Assembly (NCBI GenBank): GCA_002633025.1
Contig: NMRB01001628.1
Coordinates: 39,119-103,118, forward strand
Direction of reading: 5' to 3'
DNA length: 64,000 bases
Origin: Notospermus geniculatus
Taxonomy: Eukaryota > Nemertea > Pilidiophora > Heteronemertea > Lineidae
This document shows positions 47,812-57,956 of this stretch, in pieces. The position numbers were made by a program, and so were the translations under genes. The stretch's first letter is position 1. Every line of letters starts with the position of its first letter. A model generated the notes under the pieces. It saw only the letters and a program-made list of their open reading frames with translations, searched no databases and was not told the DNA's origin.

Positions 47812-49189
47812 CCCCCAGCGTAGTAATGTCAGGGATATTCCACAAACCGTATTGACTTCAATTTAACTCTGAAGTGCCGCGAGTACGTGATATCGCCACT
47901 GCACAGGAGGCAGCACTGGTATGGTAGAATAGTTGCGTACCGGTATCAAGCTGTTTGTGCACAAAAACCAAAGCATGGTTTAAGACCGCAAACCCTCATT
48001 TGACGTGATGTGAAACCCTAGTTTTTGCTCTTCAAACTGTAGTTTACGCATAAAATTCATATTTTCTCAGTATTGCTGGTGCCACCTGTTCTGTAACTGC
48101 TACACAAACAGTAGCCAATTAGCAAGCTGACTCAACGTGTTCCCTTCAAGGTCTGGTTGTGTAAATAGCTAACCATGGTACGAATAGTCTCAAACCATGG
48201 TTTTAGTCAAGCACATTGTTCAGGGTTCCGAGCTTGGAGGAATTGTTAATACCTGACAATTCCTCCAAGGTTAGACACAGGTCTACCTGAAACCATGGTC
48301 AAATCAGATTTTTACACAATCGGCGGGCAGTAGCTATATCTTAAGTGTAAACCAGAGCTGGAAGAAAAAAAACGGGGATTTAATCTCGTTGAACCATGGC
48401 AAAAGGGAGTTTTAGCACAAACCGCTTGCCACGGGGCGCCGTCTGATATGTGGCGATGTCACTCGAATTACTCAGTGACACTCTCAGCCAAAATGAGCAA
48501 TCAATCAAACTCTAGGTCATGATCATCTACCCTGGAAAATATCCCCCCCCCCGTGATTGCTGACTAAATATATATATGCCAATCGTAGGTACATGTGCGA
48601 ACACTGTGAGAGCATTGAATTTTCGCTGTTTCATTTCACTTACAGAAAGTGTAAAAGTAAAAATGTATGCACCTGGTGCAGAGATTTCTCGGCTTGTAAT
48701 CCCGCCCCATCGATTAGATGAGCAACTAGTGGCAGAGTGCTTTTTCTAGAAGTTTAGATCGAAATTCTGATATGTCTTCGCTGATGCCTCAGCAGTATTT
48801 CCGGCTCCGTTTGAACAGAAAACTGGCATTTAATTATAAAAGGTGGATTTCGCTGTGTCTCTCATTTCACGCGACACTTAACATCTGTCAGCAAAATAGT
48901 CTTTCAAAAAGTGCTTGAATAAAGAAATATATCAGTTACTTGGCCGAGACTTGTTCCCCAACTTCGGTGAATACTACATACTGGAACAAACCACTGCGTT
49001 TTGCTCAAGATGTTTGACGGCGGCATGTATTATGGACCAATGAAATAATTTGCTCTTTTCGCAAAAAAAGGATAAACTGTATATGAACTAAAATTATATG
49101 TCATCTGAGTTTTTAGTTCGTTGGTCTGTAAGGGACAGGATTTTTTTTAAACACTTAGTCCAACTTTTTAACTCGCATTGCGAATAGAC
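47812..49189. other. Spacer downstream of the EF-hand gene
   Basis: No gene seen. CCATGG-rich AACCATGGT words recur between 47970 and 48410. A short inverted pair CTTGGAGGAATTGT and ACAATTCCTCCAAG lies at 48234-48271. Confidence 0.5.
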
Positions 49190-49419
49190 CCTATCGCGGG
49201 TCCATACCTATGTGTCCCGGTACCTATGTATCCCGGTACCTATGTGTCCCGGCACCTATGTATCCCGGCACCTATGTGTCCCGGTACCTATGTATCCCGG
49301 TACCTATGTGTCCCGGTGTAATAGTTGATACATCAGTCCCCGAGGATGTAGTCCGACGGACAATCACTGGGTATCATAGTCCCAGCACCAGGAATAAATG
49401 TCCTGGGTGGACTATTTTA

Positions 49420-49685
49420 CCTGAGGCGGTTTTAGAGCGCAAAGAACGACACACAAAATGATATAATACCGAAAGTCGTCTCCGAAATTCGCAAATTTTC
49501 GACCCCAACGGGGATCCTCCTCAGGCACTTTCTAGTAAGAAGCTACAGAAAAGACTGTCTTTTCTAGATAGATTGGGGTCGAAAATTTGCGAATTTCAGA
49601 GAAGACTTTCCGTATTCCGTATTCGGTATATCATTTTGTGTGTCGTTCTTTGTGCTCTATTTTGGATAACTAAAACCGCCTCAGG
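49420..49685. mobile_element. 266-bp TA-flanked hairpin MITE
   Basis: Ends CCTGAGGCGGTTTTA and TAAAACCGCCTCAGG are flanked by TA (49418-49419 and 49686-49687). The interior is a full member of the GGGGTCGAAAA hairpin family (about 49440-49670). This shows that at least this member moves as a TIR element with mariner-like TA targets. Confidence 0.8.
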
Positions 49686-49689
49686 TAAC

Positions 49690-49802
49690 TGATAGATCAT
49701 GACAAACCGGATGTACAGATGAGACCACAATTTATTAACTGCGCATGCGTAAACAAGACACGTGGCATCAGTCTCACATGCTAGTTTTGTGAGGATATTA
49801 CA
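49690..49802 (-). repeat. 3' LTR of the Ty3/Gypsy element
   Basis: 113 bp, TG...CA on the minus strand, one difference from the other LTR. A purine run (GGTTGGGAGGAA on the minus strand) just before it is the polypurine tract. TSD GTAAC is at 49685-49689. Confidence 0.9.
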
Positions 49803-50301
49803 TTCCTCCCAACCTTTGAAAGATGTTGCCTGGCCTAAATTTAATAGGTACTGATCCTGAATGAGTTGCGCTCTATAATGACAGTCCAATCTTCACTCTG
49901 TACTCATTCTTCTCTAACGCGGCCTATCTGTTTCTTTCTTTTGTACTAAACTAAAAATCTAACTGGTAACTTTAATAAATTCCTGAATGTTTAACTGATT
50001 GCACTAGCTGATTGCACTAGTATCCCTAGTTTCCTTCCTTTTTCTGGCATTGTCATCGTCACAGTCCAACAACTAAACTGAATATAATGTCCTAATTCAT
50101 ATAATGTCCTAACTCACTAAAAATTACATGGTTTATAGTCCAATATAATCTGAATGTCCTGATGATTGTCAAATGGTGATTAAGGCACAAGTATATAATG
50201 ATTCACCTGATAATGGAACAGCGATCCGCCTGCATCCCACTATCAGGGTATGTAAGTTATTATTCTCCCCCCTACCCACACAGTTCACCACTTGTATGTC
50301 A
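49803..50301 (-). other. 3' untranslated region of the retrotransposon
   Basis: The region between the pol stop and the polypurine tract is AT-rich with no further coding frame, so no env-like gene is present. Confidence 0.6.
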
Positions 50302-53300
50302 CTAGGTCACATAGTCCTCTAGATATCGTGGCTTGCGTCGTTCCCGTGTTGGTCGTCCTTGTCGCGAGTTCGACATTTCCGGTGGTGGTGTCCTCATTTT
50401 TTGCGTGTGCGTAGGCGTCTCTGGCAGTGTCGTTTTGCTGTTCTCGATTGGAGTTGGTGTTTCCTCAGTCTCTGCAGCCGTATGCTGCCCTGGATGTTCT
50501 GGTGCCGCCGCCGTCGGTGTTGTTTCTTCCTGTAGGTTCTCAAGCGTCGCAATGGCAGGTTGTGTTGTCTCCGATCCGTCTTCGTTGTTGCTGTCTCTGA
50601 TGATGGCATTTGCTAGTTTGAATTGACTGGCGTCTCGGCATAGCGTGCGGCCATCGGTTGTTCTCCTGGCGGTTATCTGCGATCCGGCGATGCTCACTAC
50701 GATGTAGAGTGTTGGCTCGTATGGAGTGCTCCATTTGTTCTTTCTCGGCTGTCTGACTAATACGTAGTCACCAAGGATCAGGTGGTTCACCCTGGTGTTA
50801 CGATTCTGCCGGTCGCGTTTCATCTTCTGCTTATACTCTGCATCTCTGCGGTTGATGGCTTCATCCTCTCTGCTGGTCACTGTGTTAGGCTTAATGTAAT
50901 CTAGCTTGGTGCGTATTTCTCGGTTCTGCATGGCGTCATACGGGGGTACTCCAGTGGCGGAGTGCGGCGTAGATCTGTATGCTATCAGCATTTCCTGAAC
51001 TGCTACTCTTCGTTCTGTCTCATCTTTCCCCTGCATAGCTGCAATCTTCACAGTCTTGTTTAGCAATCTCATGAATGATTCAGCCTTGCCATTGGCTCGT
51101 GGATGTAGGGGTGTGACTCGATGGTGTTCAAATCCCTCTTCTGCTGCAAATGTCTCAAAGTCGCTGGAGTTGAATGGTGGTCCATTGTCACTCTGGATCC
51201 TCTTAGGTGTGCCATATGTAGCAAACATGTGCTTCAATTTCTCTCGAACTGGCTTGAATGCTGTGGACGATACAGGTTCGACGACTGGGTACCTCATCCT
51301 CTGATCTATTGCAACGAAGTTGTATTTACCATCGGGGTATGGTCCTCCGAAGTCTACAGCAATGTTCTCCCATGCTTTTCCTGGGATGGTCGTTGGTTTA
51401 ATAGGTTCTTCTCTATGGTCTTTGGTGGCGACTTTGCACTCATAACATTGGTCTACTGATTGGTCGATCATCGCGTTCATCCACGGGAACCAGTAGTGCT
51501 GTCTTAATAGCTGCTTGGTCTTCGTTTTCCCTAGGTGTCCTAGGTTGTGCCCAATCTCGATGACTTTCTGTTGCAGTGATTCTGGTACTATGATCCTCTC
51601 TAGTCTGTATATAAGCCCTCCTATGACTGATAGTTCCTCTCTGGTGTGGAAGTACGGTTCGATGTCGCGATCTCGGCGGTGCTTGTGCCAATCTCCGCGG
51701 TTTATTCGATCTGCTAGCTTCTGGAGTTTGTTATCCTTGGCCGTCTCTGTTCTCATCTGCTCTATTGCTACTGCGTCCTGGGATTTGGCTGCATATCGTA
51801 CTACTTCCTCTGTCTTGTCTTTGCTGATCTCCTGTGTAGGGTGTCTGGAGAGGTAGTCTAGCGGGTCAGCTTCATCCTTCCCTGGCTCATATATCAGTTC
51901 AAAGTCCAGGTCCTGCATCTCCATTATCCACTTTTCGATTCGCGGTGGAACTTTAGCTGTGGCTTTGTTGTACATGGGTAGAAGAGGTTTATGTGCGGTT
52001 ACGATCTTGAATCTCGGTGCCCCTGCTAGGTAGATTCTCAGTCTGTCTTTGGCCCATCGTATGGCCAATGCGTCTTTCTCGGTCTGGCTGTATCTTTTCT
52101 CGGTATCTGTTAAGCTTCTGCTGATGAAGTGGACTGGTCGTATGCCCTGAGCTGTCTTCTGGAATAGCCCTGCTGATAACCCTTCGTTGAAACTGGCTTC
52201 AGTGCGTAAGATAATCTGCTTCTTGGGATTGAAGTACATCATTGTTTCACTGCTGGTGATTGCGTTCTTCAGCTGTTCAAATGCCGCTTGCTCTGTTTCT
52301 GTCCACTGGTAGTCGATGTCCTGCCTTGTCAGTCTTCTCAAGGGCGCTGTGAGTGCTGCGTAGTTTCTGATGAAGTTGTCTAGGTATCCCGTCATCCCCA
52401 GGAAGCTCCGCACAGCTTCTTTAGATTCTGGAGGTCGGCATTCTACCACTGCTTTGATTTTGTCTGGATCTGCTCGGAGTCCTTCGGCTGTGAAAAGACG
52501 TCCAAAGAAGCCCATCTCTGGTTTCCCGAATTCGCATTTGTCCCAGTTGAACTTGACTCCATATTCTCTGGCTCGCTGTAGGACAAGTCTGAGGTTGCGG
52601 TTGTGATCTTCAGTATCTATGCCTCCCAAAATCACATCATCTCGTTGGTTCATGCAGTGTGGGATGTCCCCAAATATCCTGAACATAGCTTCATCAAATA
52701 CATCTTGTGATGATTTCGCGCCGAAAACCAATCGTCTTGGTCTGTAATTGCCCCAGGGTGTGCTAAATGTGGCTATCTTCCCCGTTTCCTCATCTATTGA
52801 TAGCTGGTGGTAGCCATGCCTCAGGTCTAACTTGCTGAAGACCTTGCAGTCCCTCAACCGGTAGGTAAAATCTTCGATGATAGGTGCTTGGACACAGCGG
52901 CTCCTCCTCATTGCCTGATTGGGTACTCTCATATCGATACTGGCCCTTATCATGTGTGGTTGTAATTCCTTTGGGTCTGTTTTTGCAAACTTTGGTTTGG
53001 GTTGTACCACCAGTGGTGAACACCAGGTGATCGCCTCACCGCTTTCCACTTTTTTGAAGATTCCTTTGTCTTCTCCTTGCTTTAGCCATTTCTTTAGTGG
53101 TTCTTCTAGGTGGTATGGTACATGTCGCGGTTTCTGTGCCACTGGTATCGCTTCTGGGTCGACTTCTAGCTGCACACGGATTTCCTCGCCGGTTTTTGGG
53201 TCTCTGATGACTCCTATGCCTTGGAATACGTCTTGATATTCTTTGAGTAGCTTTTCAGTTTCAGCATTCTTCAGCTCGGTTTTTCTCTGGATGTTCTTTA

Positions 53301-53895
53301 TCTTCAGATTGTTCTCTTCTTTGAGTTTCCCCGTTGGCTCGATGATAAGCATTCCCAGTTCCTCCAGCGTTTCTTTGCAGATGAGTGGAGCTGAGTCCAT
53401 ATGTCCCTTGATGACCAGGTATCTTGTTGCCACGCCTCTGGTTTCATTCCTGATGGTTGCCGGAAATTCACCTTTAACTTCGAGGTCTGATTGAATTGTC
53501 TTTAGGGTCACTTTGCTTGGTTGGAGATCCGCCGTTGTCTTGGAGTGACGTTTTAGTGCTCGGTACTGGTATTCGTCCATGATGTTGGCTGTTGCTCCGC
53601 TGTCAGGTTCGCAGTTGGTATCTGTGTCGTTAATTCTGACCTTGACAGTGTTGTGCTCTGGGCCGCTGCGCATTCTGTGGACTGTGTGCTTAATCTGGTG
53701 TACGATAAAATCAGAGTCGTCATCTTCGCTTGATGATGTCTCTCCACCTTCCGCCTGCTCCACTGTCTTCTTGACTCCGTGAGGTTTATGCCCCGATTTC
53801 TGCTTGTTGCTGGGTCGGCTTTGGTATTTTGGTGGGGGGTGATCTCTTCCTCCCTTGCAGCAGACGGCGAAGTGGTCAGGTCTACCACACTTCAT
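50302..53895 (-). CDS. Ty3/Gypsy Pol polyprotein (protease, RT, RNase H, integrase)
   Basis: 1,197 residues from an ATG overlapping the gag stop (ATGA). In order: half of a CCHC knuckle (CMKCGRPDHFAVCC, overlapping the start), protease DSGATANIMDE (~100), reverse transcriptase with FSKLDLRHGYH and catalytic RDDVILGG (~415), RNase H, integrase with an H-x3-H...CYEC zinc site (~810-850) and the D, D, E residues in AVDFGGPYPDG, IQSDNGPPFN and HPRANGKAESF. In RNase H, two usual acidic positions look changed: TEAS where TDAS is common and TAHKPL where TDHKPL is common. Those may reduce RNase H activity. The C-terminal tail is proline- and threonine-rich with no chromodomain visible. Pol is -1 relative to gag. 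Confidence 0.9.
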   Translation of the reverse strand: MKCGRPDHFAVCCKGGRDHPPPKYQSRPSNKQKSGHKPHGVKKTVEQAEGGETSSSEDDDSDFIVHQIKHTVHRMRSGPEHNTVKVRINDTDTNCEPDSGATANIMDEYQYRALKRHSKTTADLQPSKVTLKTIQSDLEVKGEFPATIRNETRGVATRYLVIKGHMDSAPLICKETLEELGMLIIEPTGKLKEENNLKIKNIQRKTELKNAETEKLLKEYQDVFQGIGVIRDPKTGEEIRVQLEVDPEAIPVAQKPRHVPYHLEEPLKKWLKQGEDKGIFKKVESGEAITWCSPLVVQPKPKFAKTDPKELQPHMIRASIDMRVPNQAMRRSRCVQAPIIEDFTYRLRDCKVFSKLDLRHGYHQLSIDEETGKIATFSTPWGNYRPRRLVFGAKSSQDVFDEAMFRIFGDIPHCMNQRDDVILGGIDTEDHNRNLRLVLQRAREYGVKFNWDKCEFGKPEMGFFGRLFTAEGLRADPDKIKAVVECRPPESKEAVRSFLGMTGYLDNFIRNYAALTAPLRRLTRQDIDYQWTETEQAAFEQLKNAITSSETMMYFNPKKQIILRTEASFNEGLSAGLFQKTAQGIRPVHFISRSLTDTEKRYSQTEKDALAIRWAKDRLRIYLAGAPRFKIVTAHKPLLPMYNKATAKVPPRIEKWIMEMQDLDFELIYEPGKDEADPLDYLSRHPTQEISKDKTEEVVRYAAKSQDAVAIEQMRTETAKDNKLQKLADRINRGDWHKHRRDRDIEPYFHTREELSVIGGLIYRLERIIVPESLQQKVIEIGHNLGHLGKTKTKQLLRQHYWFPWMNAMIDQSVDQCYECKVATKDHREEPIKPTTIPGKAWENIAVDFGGPYPDGKYNFVAIDQRMRYPVVEPVSSTAFKPVREKLKHMFATYGTPKRIQSDNGPPFNSSDFETFAAEEGFEHHRVTPLHPRANGKAESFMRLLNKTVKIAAMQGKDETERRVAVQEMLIAYRSTPHSATGVPPYDAMQNREIRTKLDYIKPNTVTSREDEAINRRDAEYKQKMKRDRQNRNTRVNHLILGDYVLVRQPRKNKWSTPYEPTLYIVVSIAGSQITARRTTDGRTLCRDASQFKLANAIIRDSNNEDGSETTQPAIATLENLQEETTPTAAAPEHPGQHTAAETEETPTPIENSKTTLPETPTHTQKMRTPPPEMSNSRQGRPTRERRKPRYLEDYVT

Positions 53896-54701
53896 GCATT
53901 CTCTTCCATATGCTGGGCAGTTGTCTTTTCCTGGGGGTGTGACTTCCCGCAGTAGTGGCAGTCAGGGTGTGCGCTGTTGCTGTCTCGGTGCGCTGGTTTC
54001 TTCCATTGTTTCTTTGGTTTCTCAAAGTCCCCTTTCTTCCCGCCTTTCTTGAAGTTGCGATGGAACTTTGGCTTCCCATGGACTTTTGCTAATCTTTGCT
54101 CATCCTGCATGTCCTTGATTTCGTACTTTAGGTCTTCTCTCTCTCCTGCTTCAGTAAGGAATTGGTCCAGGTTCCACTTCTTCTGTATGGCGCGCTTTAT
54201 CAAGTCTTCATCTTTAATTGTTTGGATGATGTGCTCTAGGATCCTGTCGTCGGCTTGTGCCCCAAAATCGCAGTGTTCGGTTTTCTCTCGCAATCTGGCT
54301 GTGTATGTTGTAATCGTTTCTCCTCCCAGAGGTCGTTCTTTGCTGAACAGATAGCGTGCATGCTGCTTGTTCCTCTTGGGGATGAAGTGATTGTTAAGCT
54401 TCCTCTTCATCTTCGCGTAGTTGGATTCTGGGGGGTCCGGCGCAGGGTCTAATGCAGGTGGGTCTGGTAGGTGTTTAATAAGGTTTCTGACCTCCTTGCC
54501 GCCATATCTTCGTAAGCATATCACTTTGTCATCTGCTTGTACTTTCTGCAGTGCTAACTCTTCCTCGAACTCTTCTAGCCACTCCTCCCACTGTGCTCCA
54601 ACGTTAAGCCGGTTGTCTGGAGGCTGGAACGGGTTAATGTGCAGTACTACCCCTGTGTAAACGTGAACTGTTGGTGGTGCCCGGCCTGGATCATCTCCCA
54701 T
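53892..54701 (-). CDS. Ty3/Gypsy Gag protein
   Basis: 269 residues from ATG 54701, with the Ty3-type capsid region (QWEEWLEEFEEELAL, about 35-50) and a basic C-terminus ending in the first half of a zinc knuckle (CHYCGKSHPQEK). It stops 11 residues later. The rest of the knuckle is encoded in the pol frame, so the nucleocapsid needs a -1 shift in the A-rich GGAAAAG region or the copy has a one-base change. Confidence 0.88.
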   Translation of the reverse strand: MGDDPGRAPPTVHVYTGVVLHINPFQPPDNRLNVGAQWEEWLEEFEEELALQKVQADDKVICLRRYGGKEVRNLIKHLPDPPALDPAPDPPESNYAKMKRKLNNHFIPKRNKQHARYLFSKERPLGGETITTYTARLREKTEHCDFGAQADDRILEHIIQTIKDEDLIKRAIQKKWNLDQFLTEAGEREDLKYEIKDMQDEQRLAKVHGKPKFHRNFKKGGKKGDFEKPKKQWKKPAHRDSNSAHPDCHYCGKSHPQEKTTAQHMEENA

Positions 54702-54944
54702 GCTTGTTGTGGGGGGCGTTCAATTGGTGGAACAGCCGGAAAAATCTGGCGTGGTGGTCCCTAAAGTTGGCGATTACGGTTTAATTCTGCATGATTTTGT
54801 GCTAATGGCGTCGCATGGTTGTGCTACCTGTGTTATTGCTGCTTTTCGATGGTTTATTTTTGCATTTTGCTGCTTTGACGTGCGTGATTTTGCGTCCTTT
54901 CGCCTCTCGTCGCCAATGATAGATCATCCCATCCTCGTCGCCAA

Positions 54945-55057
54945 TGATAGATCATGACAAACCGGATGTACAGATGAGACCACAATTTATTAACTGCGCA
55001 TGCGTATACAAGACACGTGGCATCAGTCTCACATGCTAGTTTTGTGAGGATATTACA
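54945..55057 (-). repeat. 5' LTR of the Ty3/Gypsy element
   Basis: 113 bp, TG...CA on the minus strand. TSD GTAAC follows at 55058-55062. Confidence 0.9.
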
Positions 55058-55377
55058 GTAACATAGTCCACCCCGGACATTTATTCCTGGTGCCGGGACT
55101 ATGATAACAAGTGATAGTCTGGTGGTCCTCGGACTATAATAATTAGGATTTATAGTCCCCGGACTATACCATCGGAGACTGTATATCAGCTACTACACCG
55201 GGACACATAGGTACCGGGACACATAGGTACTGGGACACATAGGTACCGGGATACATAGGTACCGGGATACATAGGTACCTTGGTACTGGGGGACACATAG
55301 GTACCAGGACACAAAGGTACCGGGAAACATAGGTATGACCCCCCCTATCGCTCCAAAACAGTGCAGCACCTGACGGT

Positions 55378-56170
55378 AACAGGACAATTCGCCCCTAGGA
55401 CAATATGCCCCCGGACAACTGGTACCCGGACAAGTCACCCACGGACAATGGGGAGCACCATTTGGTCACATGCAGTCGTTACACCTACAGAGGCTCATTG
55501 TTCGAGAGATGCGGTTCACCAAGCACGGCCAATCACACCTTGAATCGTCATGAACAATAGGTGGCATCTGTGTACTATCAGTTCAAACCCACGTGTATAT
55601 TCTCGCGTGGTCTGCGTGATCGGTGTTCCCTATTCGCCCGTAGGACAACTCGCCTCCGGGACAACTCGCCACCATTCTACGTTGTGAGATACTTTTTCGA
55701 TGTTTCACTTCTGACGAGACGAAAAGTATCTCTACTGTATGAAGAATACCGCCATCTTGGATAGACATTCATCCGCGTTAGGAGCACTACTTAATACGTA
55801 CTGCGCATGCGTAGCAGCAACATAATATCATACTTTTCTTGATCTTATGTACGCATAAATCTATAGTTTTAAGTAATTCATATATACAATGATGAATTTT
55901 CAAAAAATATGCGTATATCATGTAATTCTAGACACCATCACCTGGGCACTATCTGGCGGACGAATGGGTTAGTAAATCGCCGGAACTGAGGACCCACTTC
56001 CGTTTCAAGATGGCGCGTATTGTTATACAGCCGAGTCGGACTCCCGACAAATCCCGAAGTACCCGAAGGAGGCCGAATGAGGCCGAGCCGAATGAACTCG
56101 CCACTAGGATAACTCGCCTCCGGGACAACTCGTCACTAGGGCAAATCGCCACTACGACAACTCGCCCCCC
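55378..56170. repeat. GGACAACTCGCC minisatellite broken by a dispersed repeat
   Basis: Degenerate 14-17-bp units of the type AGGACAACTCGCCTCCGG lie at 55378-55445, 55630-55675 and 56095-56170. Between the first two, 55447-55632 is a dispersed repeat shared with 37930-38139. Its end contains the stem-loop CCACGTGTATATTCTCGCGTGG-like sequence. Confidence 0.75.
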
Positions 56171-56249
56171 AAATGCATAAAATAAGAACATAGAATACGT
56201 ATGTTCTTCGGATTTCCAATTACAGTCTTTTGAGATGAATCCTCAGATG

Positions 56250-56475
56250 CCGAGATGGGCTAAATTTTAGATAAGGTACGGAAGTCCTTTATGGTGTGGG
56301 TTCTTATAACTTCAATTGTCATTCTTTATGTGCTAAATTTTAGATACTGAAGTCTTTTAGCTGGCATGGCTTCTTATAACTTCAATTGTCATTCTTAATG
56401 GGCCAACTTTTAGATACTGAAGTCCTTTAGATGGTGTGGGTTCTTATAACATCAATTGTCGTTCTTTTTAGAAGA
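56250..56475. repeat. Three tandem copies of a ~75-bp unit
   Basis: Each copy contains AAATTTTAGAT or similar, GAAGTCCTTTA, GGTTCTTATAACTTCAATTGTC and ATTCTT. Read directly. Confidence 0.85.
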
Positions 56476-57799
56476 GGAATCCATTTTTTGTACCCCCAGG
56501 GGCTAATCAATTGGTAAATTACGTAATTATCCTAATCATAATTAATGATAAGGTTAGTTATTTTCCAATGTGACTTCATAGGTACTGTAGTAATTAGTAA
56601 GTCAGTGTAATTAACCAAGTTATAAACGTTTTTTGCGAATGTAAATAGAGAGCTTTCGCACCCGCACGTTTAGGCAACCGACTAATCAAATGTTGCGGTC
56701 TAGTGACGTGTACACAAACGGTTATAGAAAACATTATCCGTAGCGACTTCACTACACGTCAGAGAAAAACGGTTTGCAAAAGCAACATATTTTTATCAAA
56801 ACCCTCATTCCAACGGTGATCGCTATTCTTTGTTATCAGATTTAGAAGGATTCCTTATGCATACTATGTGTAACATTTTGTATGTTTTTGTTTCGGTCAT
56901 ATTTTATTAAGCTTTTGAGTTGTGAATCAAATCCGTGTAAAAAGGGCAGTTTCCATTGACTGCCGTGCGATCAGTATAGGTCTTTCGCAATTGAACGGTT
57001 TGCTGAACATTTACTTTAACGTCATCATTTTGTGAGCAGTTGTTACGTGTGCACATGCACTAAATGAAGGCCTATACACTAGCCGGCCGCAGTTCACGGG
57101 TAAAGCCTAGTTTATACTTGGACGCAAGACCATCGGCGTCCGACGCCCGATCAAATCGGGACGCCGACTTCGCGGAATTGATTCATAGTCCAACGTACTT
57201 TAGCGACGGCGACCCGTTATGAAACGACTCAAGTAATAACAGCCTCGCGATCGGACGCCGACCAAATCGTACGACGGGGTCGGCGTCGAACGCAAGATCG
57301 CGCGTTGGTCGCCAGCGATGGTCGTGCGTCGAAGTATAAACTAGGCTTAACAAGCACGGTACGCGTGAGGCGAGTGCGGTTTGTAAGGTACCCCGGTTAA
57401 TGATCATTCGCAAACACGTCTCACAAAATACAAGCGCAGTAGGGCCCTCGGTGAACTCGTATGACTCGAGCACAGTCAAAACATTACATCACCTTGCCTA
57501 AGAAATATCCGTAAACACCTATAGGTCTTCACGGATAGTTCTTAGGCACACGACTGTTAGGAAGGGAATTTGCTATAGAGGCGTCACCTTTCGGAGAACG
57601 GCCACAACATGGGGAAAGCCCTCCTAAAAATAGTACGGTGACGCAGCCAAATCGGCGTAGTCGACGCCTACCTCCACAGCAAAGCCAATAGAATATTATT
57701 GACAACCGGAAGAAATCAATCTGGGCATGCGCAGGAGGCCTCTACTGTAAATTTATCACACTTCAAATGCATTTTTTGAAGTCATCAAATCGAACTTCA
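56476..57799. other. Gene-free stretch with a TAA-flanked MITE
   Basis: At about 57106-57348 a MITE has ends AGCCTAGTTTATACTT and AAGTATAAACTAGGCT flanked by TAA, consistent with a Harbinger-type 3-bp target. A small hairpin (GCCTAAGAAATATCCGT and its complement) lies at 57495-57552. No exon seen. Confidence 0.6.
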
Positions 57800-57956
57800 G
57801 GGCCCGGTTGCACGAAACTCACCACGGCGCTATCTTGGTGTTAGCGCTATCTTCATGTTAGATGACGTAAAAATCCATTGTTCTTTTCCGTCATTTAACA
57901 TCAAGTTAGCGCTAACACCAAGATAGCGCTGTCGTGAGTTTCGTGCAACCGGGCCC
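57800..57956. mobile_element. Hairpin MITE, second copy of the GGTTGCAC family
   Basis: Ends GGGCCCGGTTGCACGAAACTC and complement; shares TTAGATGACGT...AAATCCATTGT core with 26760-26917. Confidence 0.85.

Larger units (their letters stand above)
49690..55057 (-). mobile_element. Ty3/Gypsy LTR retrotransposon, full length, young
   Basis: The element is 5,368 bp with 113-bp LTRs that differ at one position. It is flanked by GTAAC (49685-49689 and 55058-55062) and has gag and pol in order on the minus strand. The primer-binding region after the 5' LTR starts TTGGCGACGAGGATGGG; an LTR end plus that word is duplicated there (about 54905-54965). Near-identical LTRs indicate recent insertion. It lies in a foldback element next to a MITE. 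Confidence 0.93.
49198..55343. mobile_element. Foldback element with 8-bp TSD, host of two nested insertions
   Basis: Both ends begin with GGGTCATACC-like sequence and arrays of a 16-bp unit (CCTATGTGTCCCGGTA and its complement) at about 49204-49316 and 55196-55336. Inner arms around CCAGGAATAAATGTCC (about 49380-49417) and its complement (about 55063-55105) also pair. The direct repeat CCTATCGC flanks the whole at 49190-49197 and 55344-55351. The interior is now filled by the TA-flanked MITE at 49420 and the Ty3 element at 49690. Confidence 0.75.

Noticed and set aside
49205-49320. Repetitive 'MCPGTYVSRYLC' peptide frame
   Set aside because: It is a translation of the 16-bp tandem repeat at the foldback end.
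50333-54660. Plus-strand open frames
   Set aside because: All are antisense to gag and pol of the Ty3 element.
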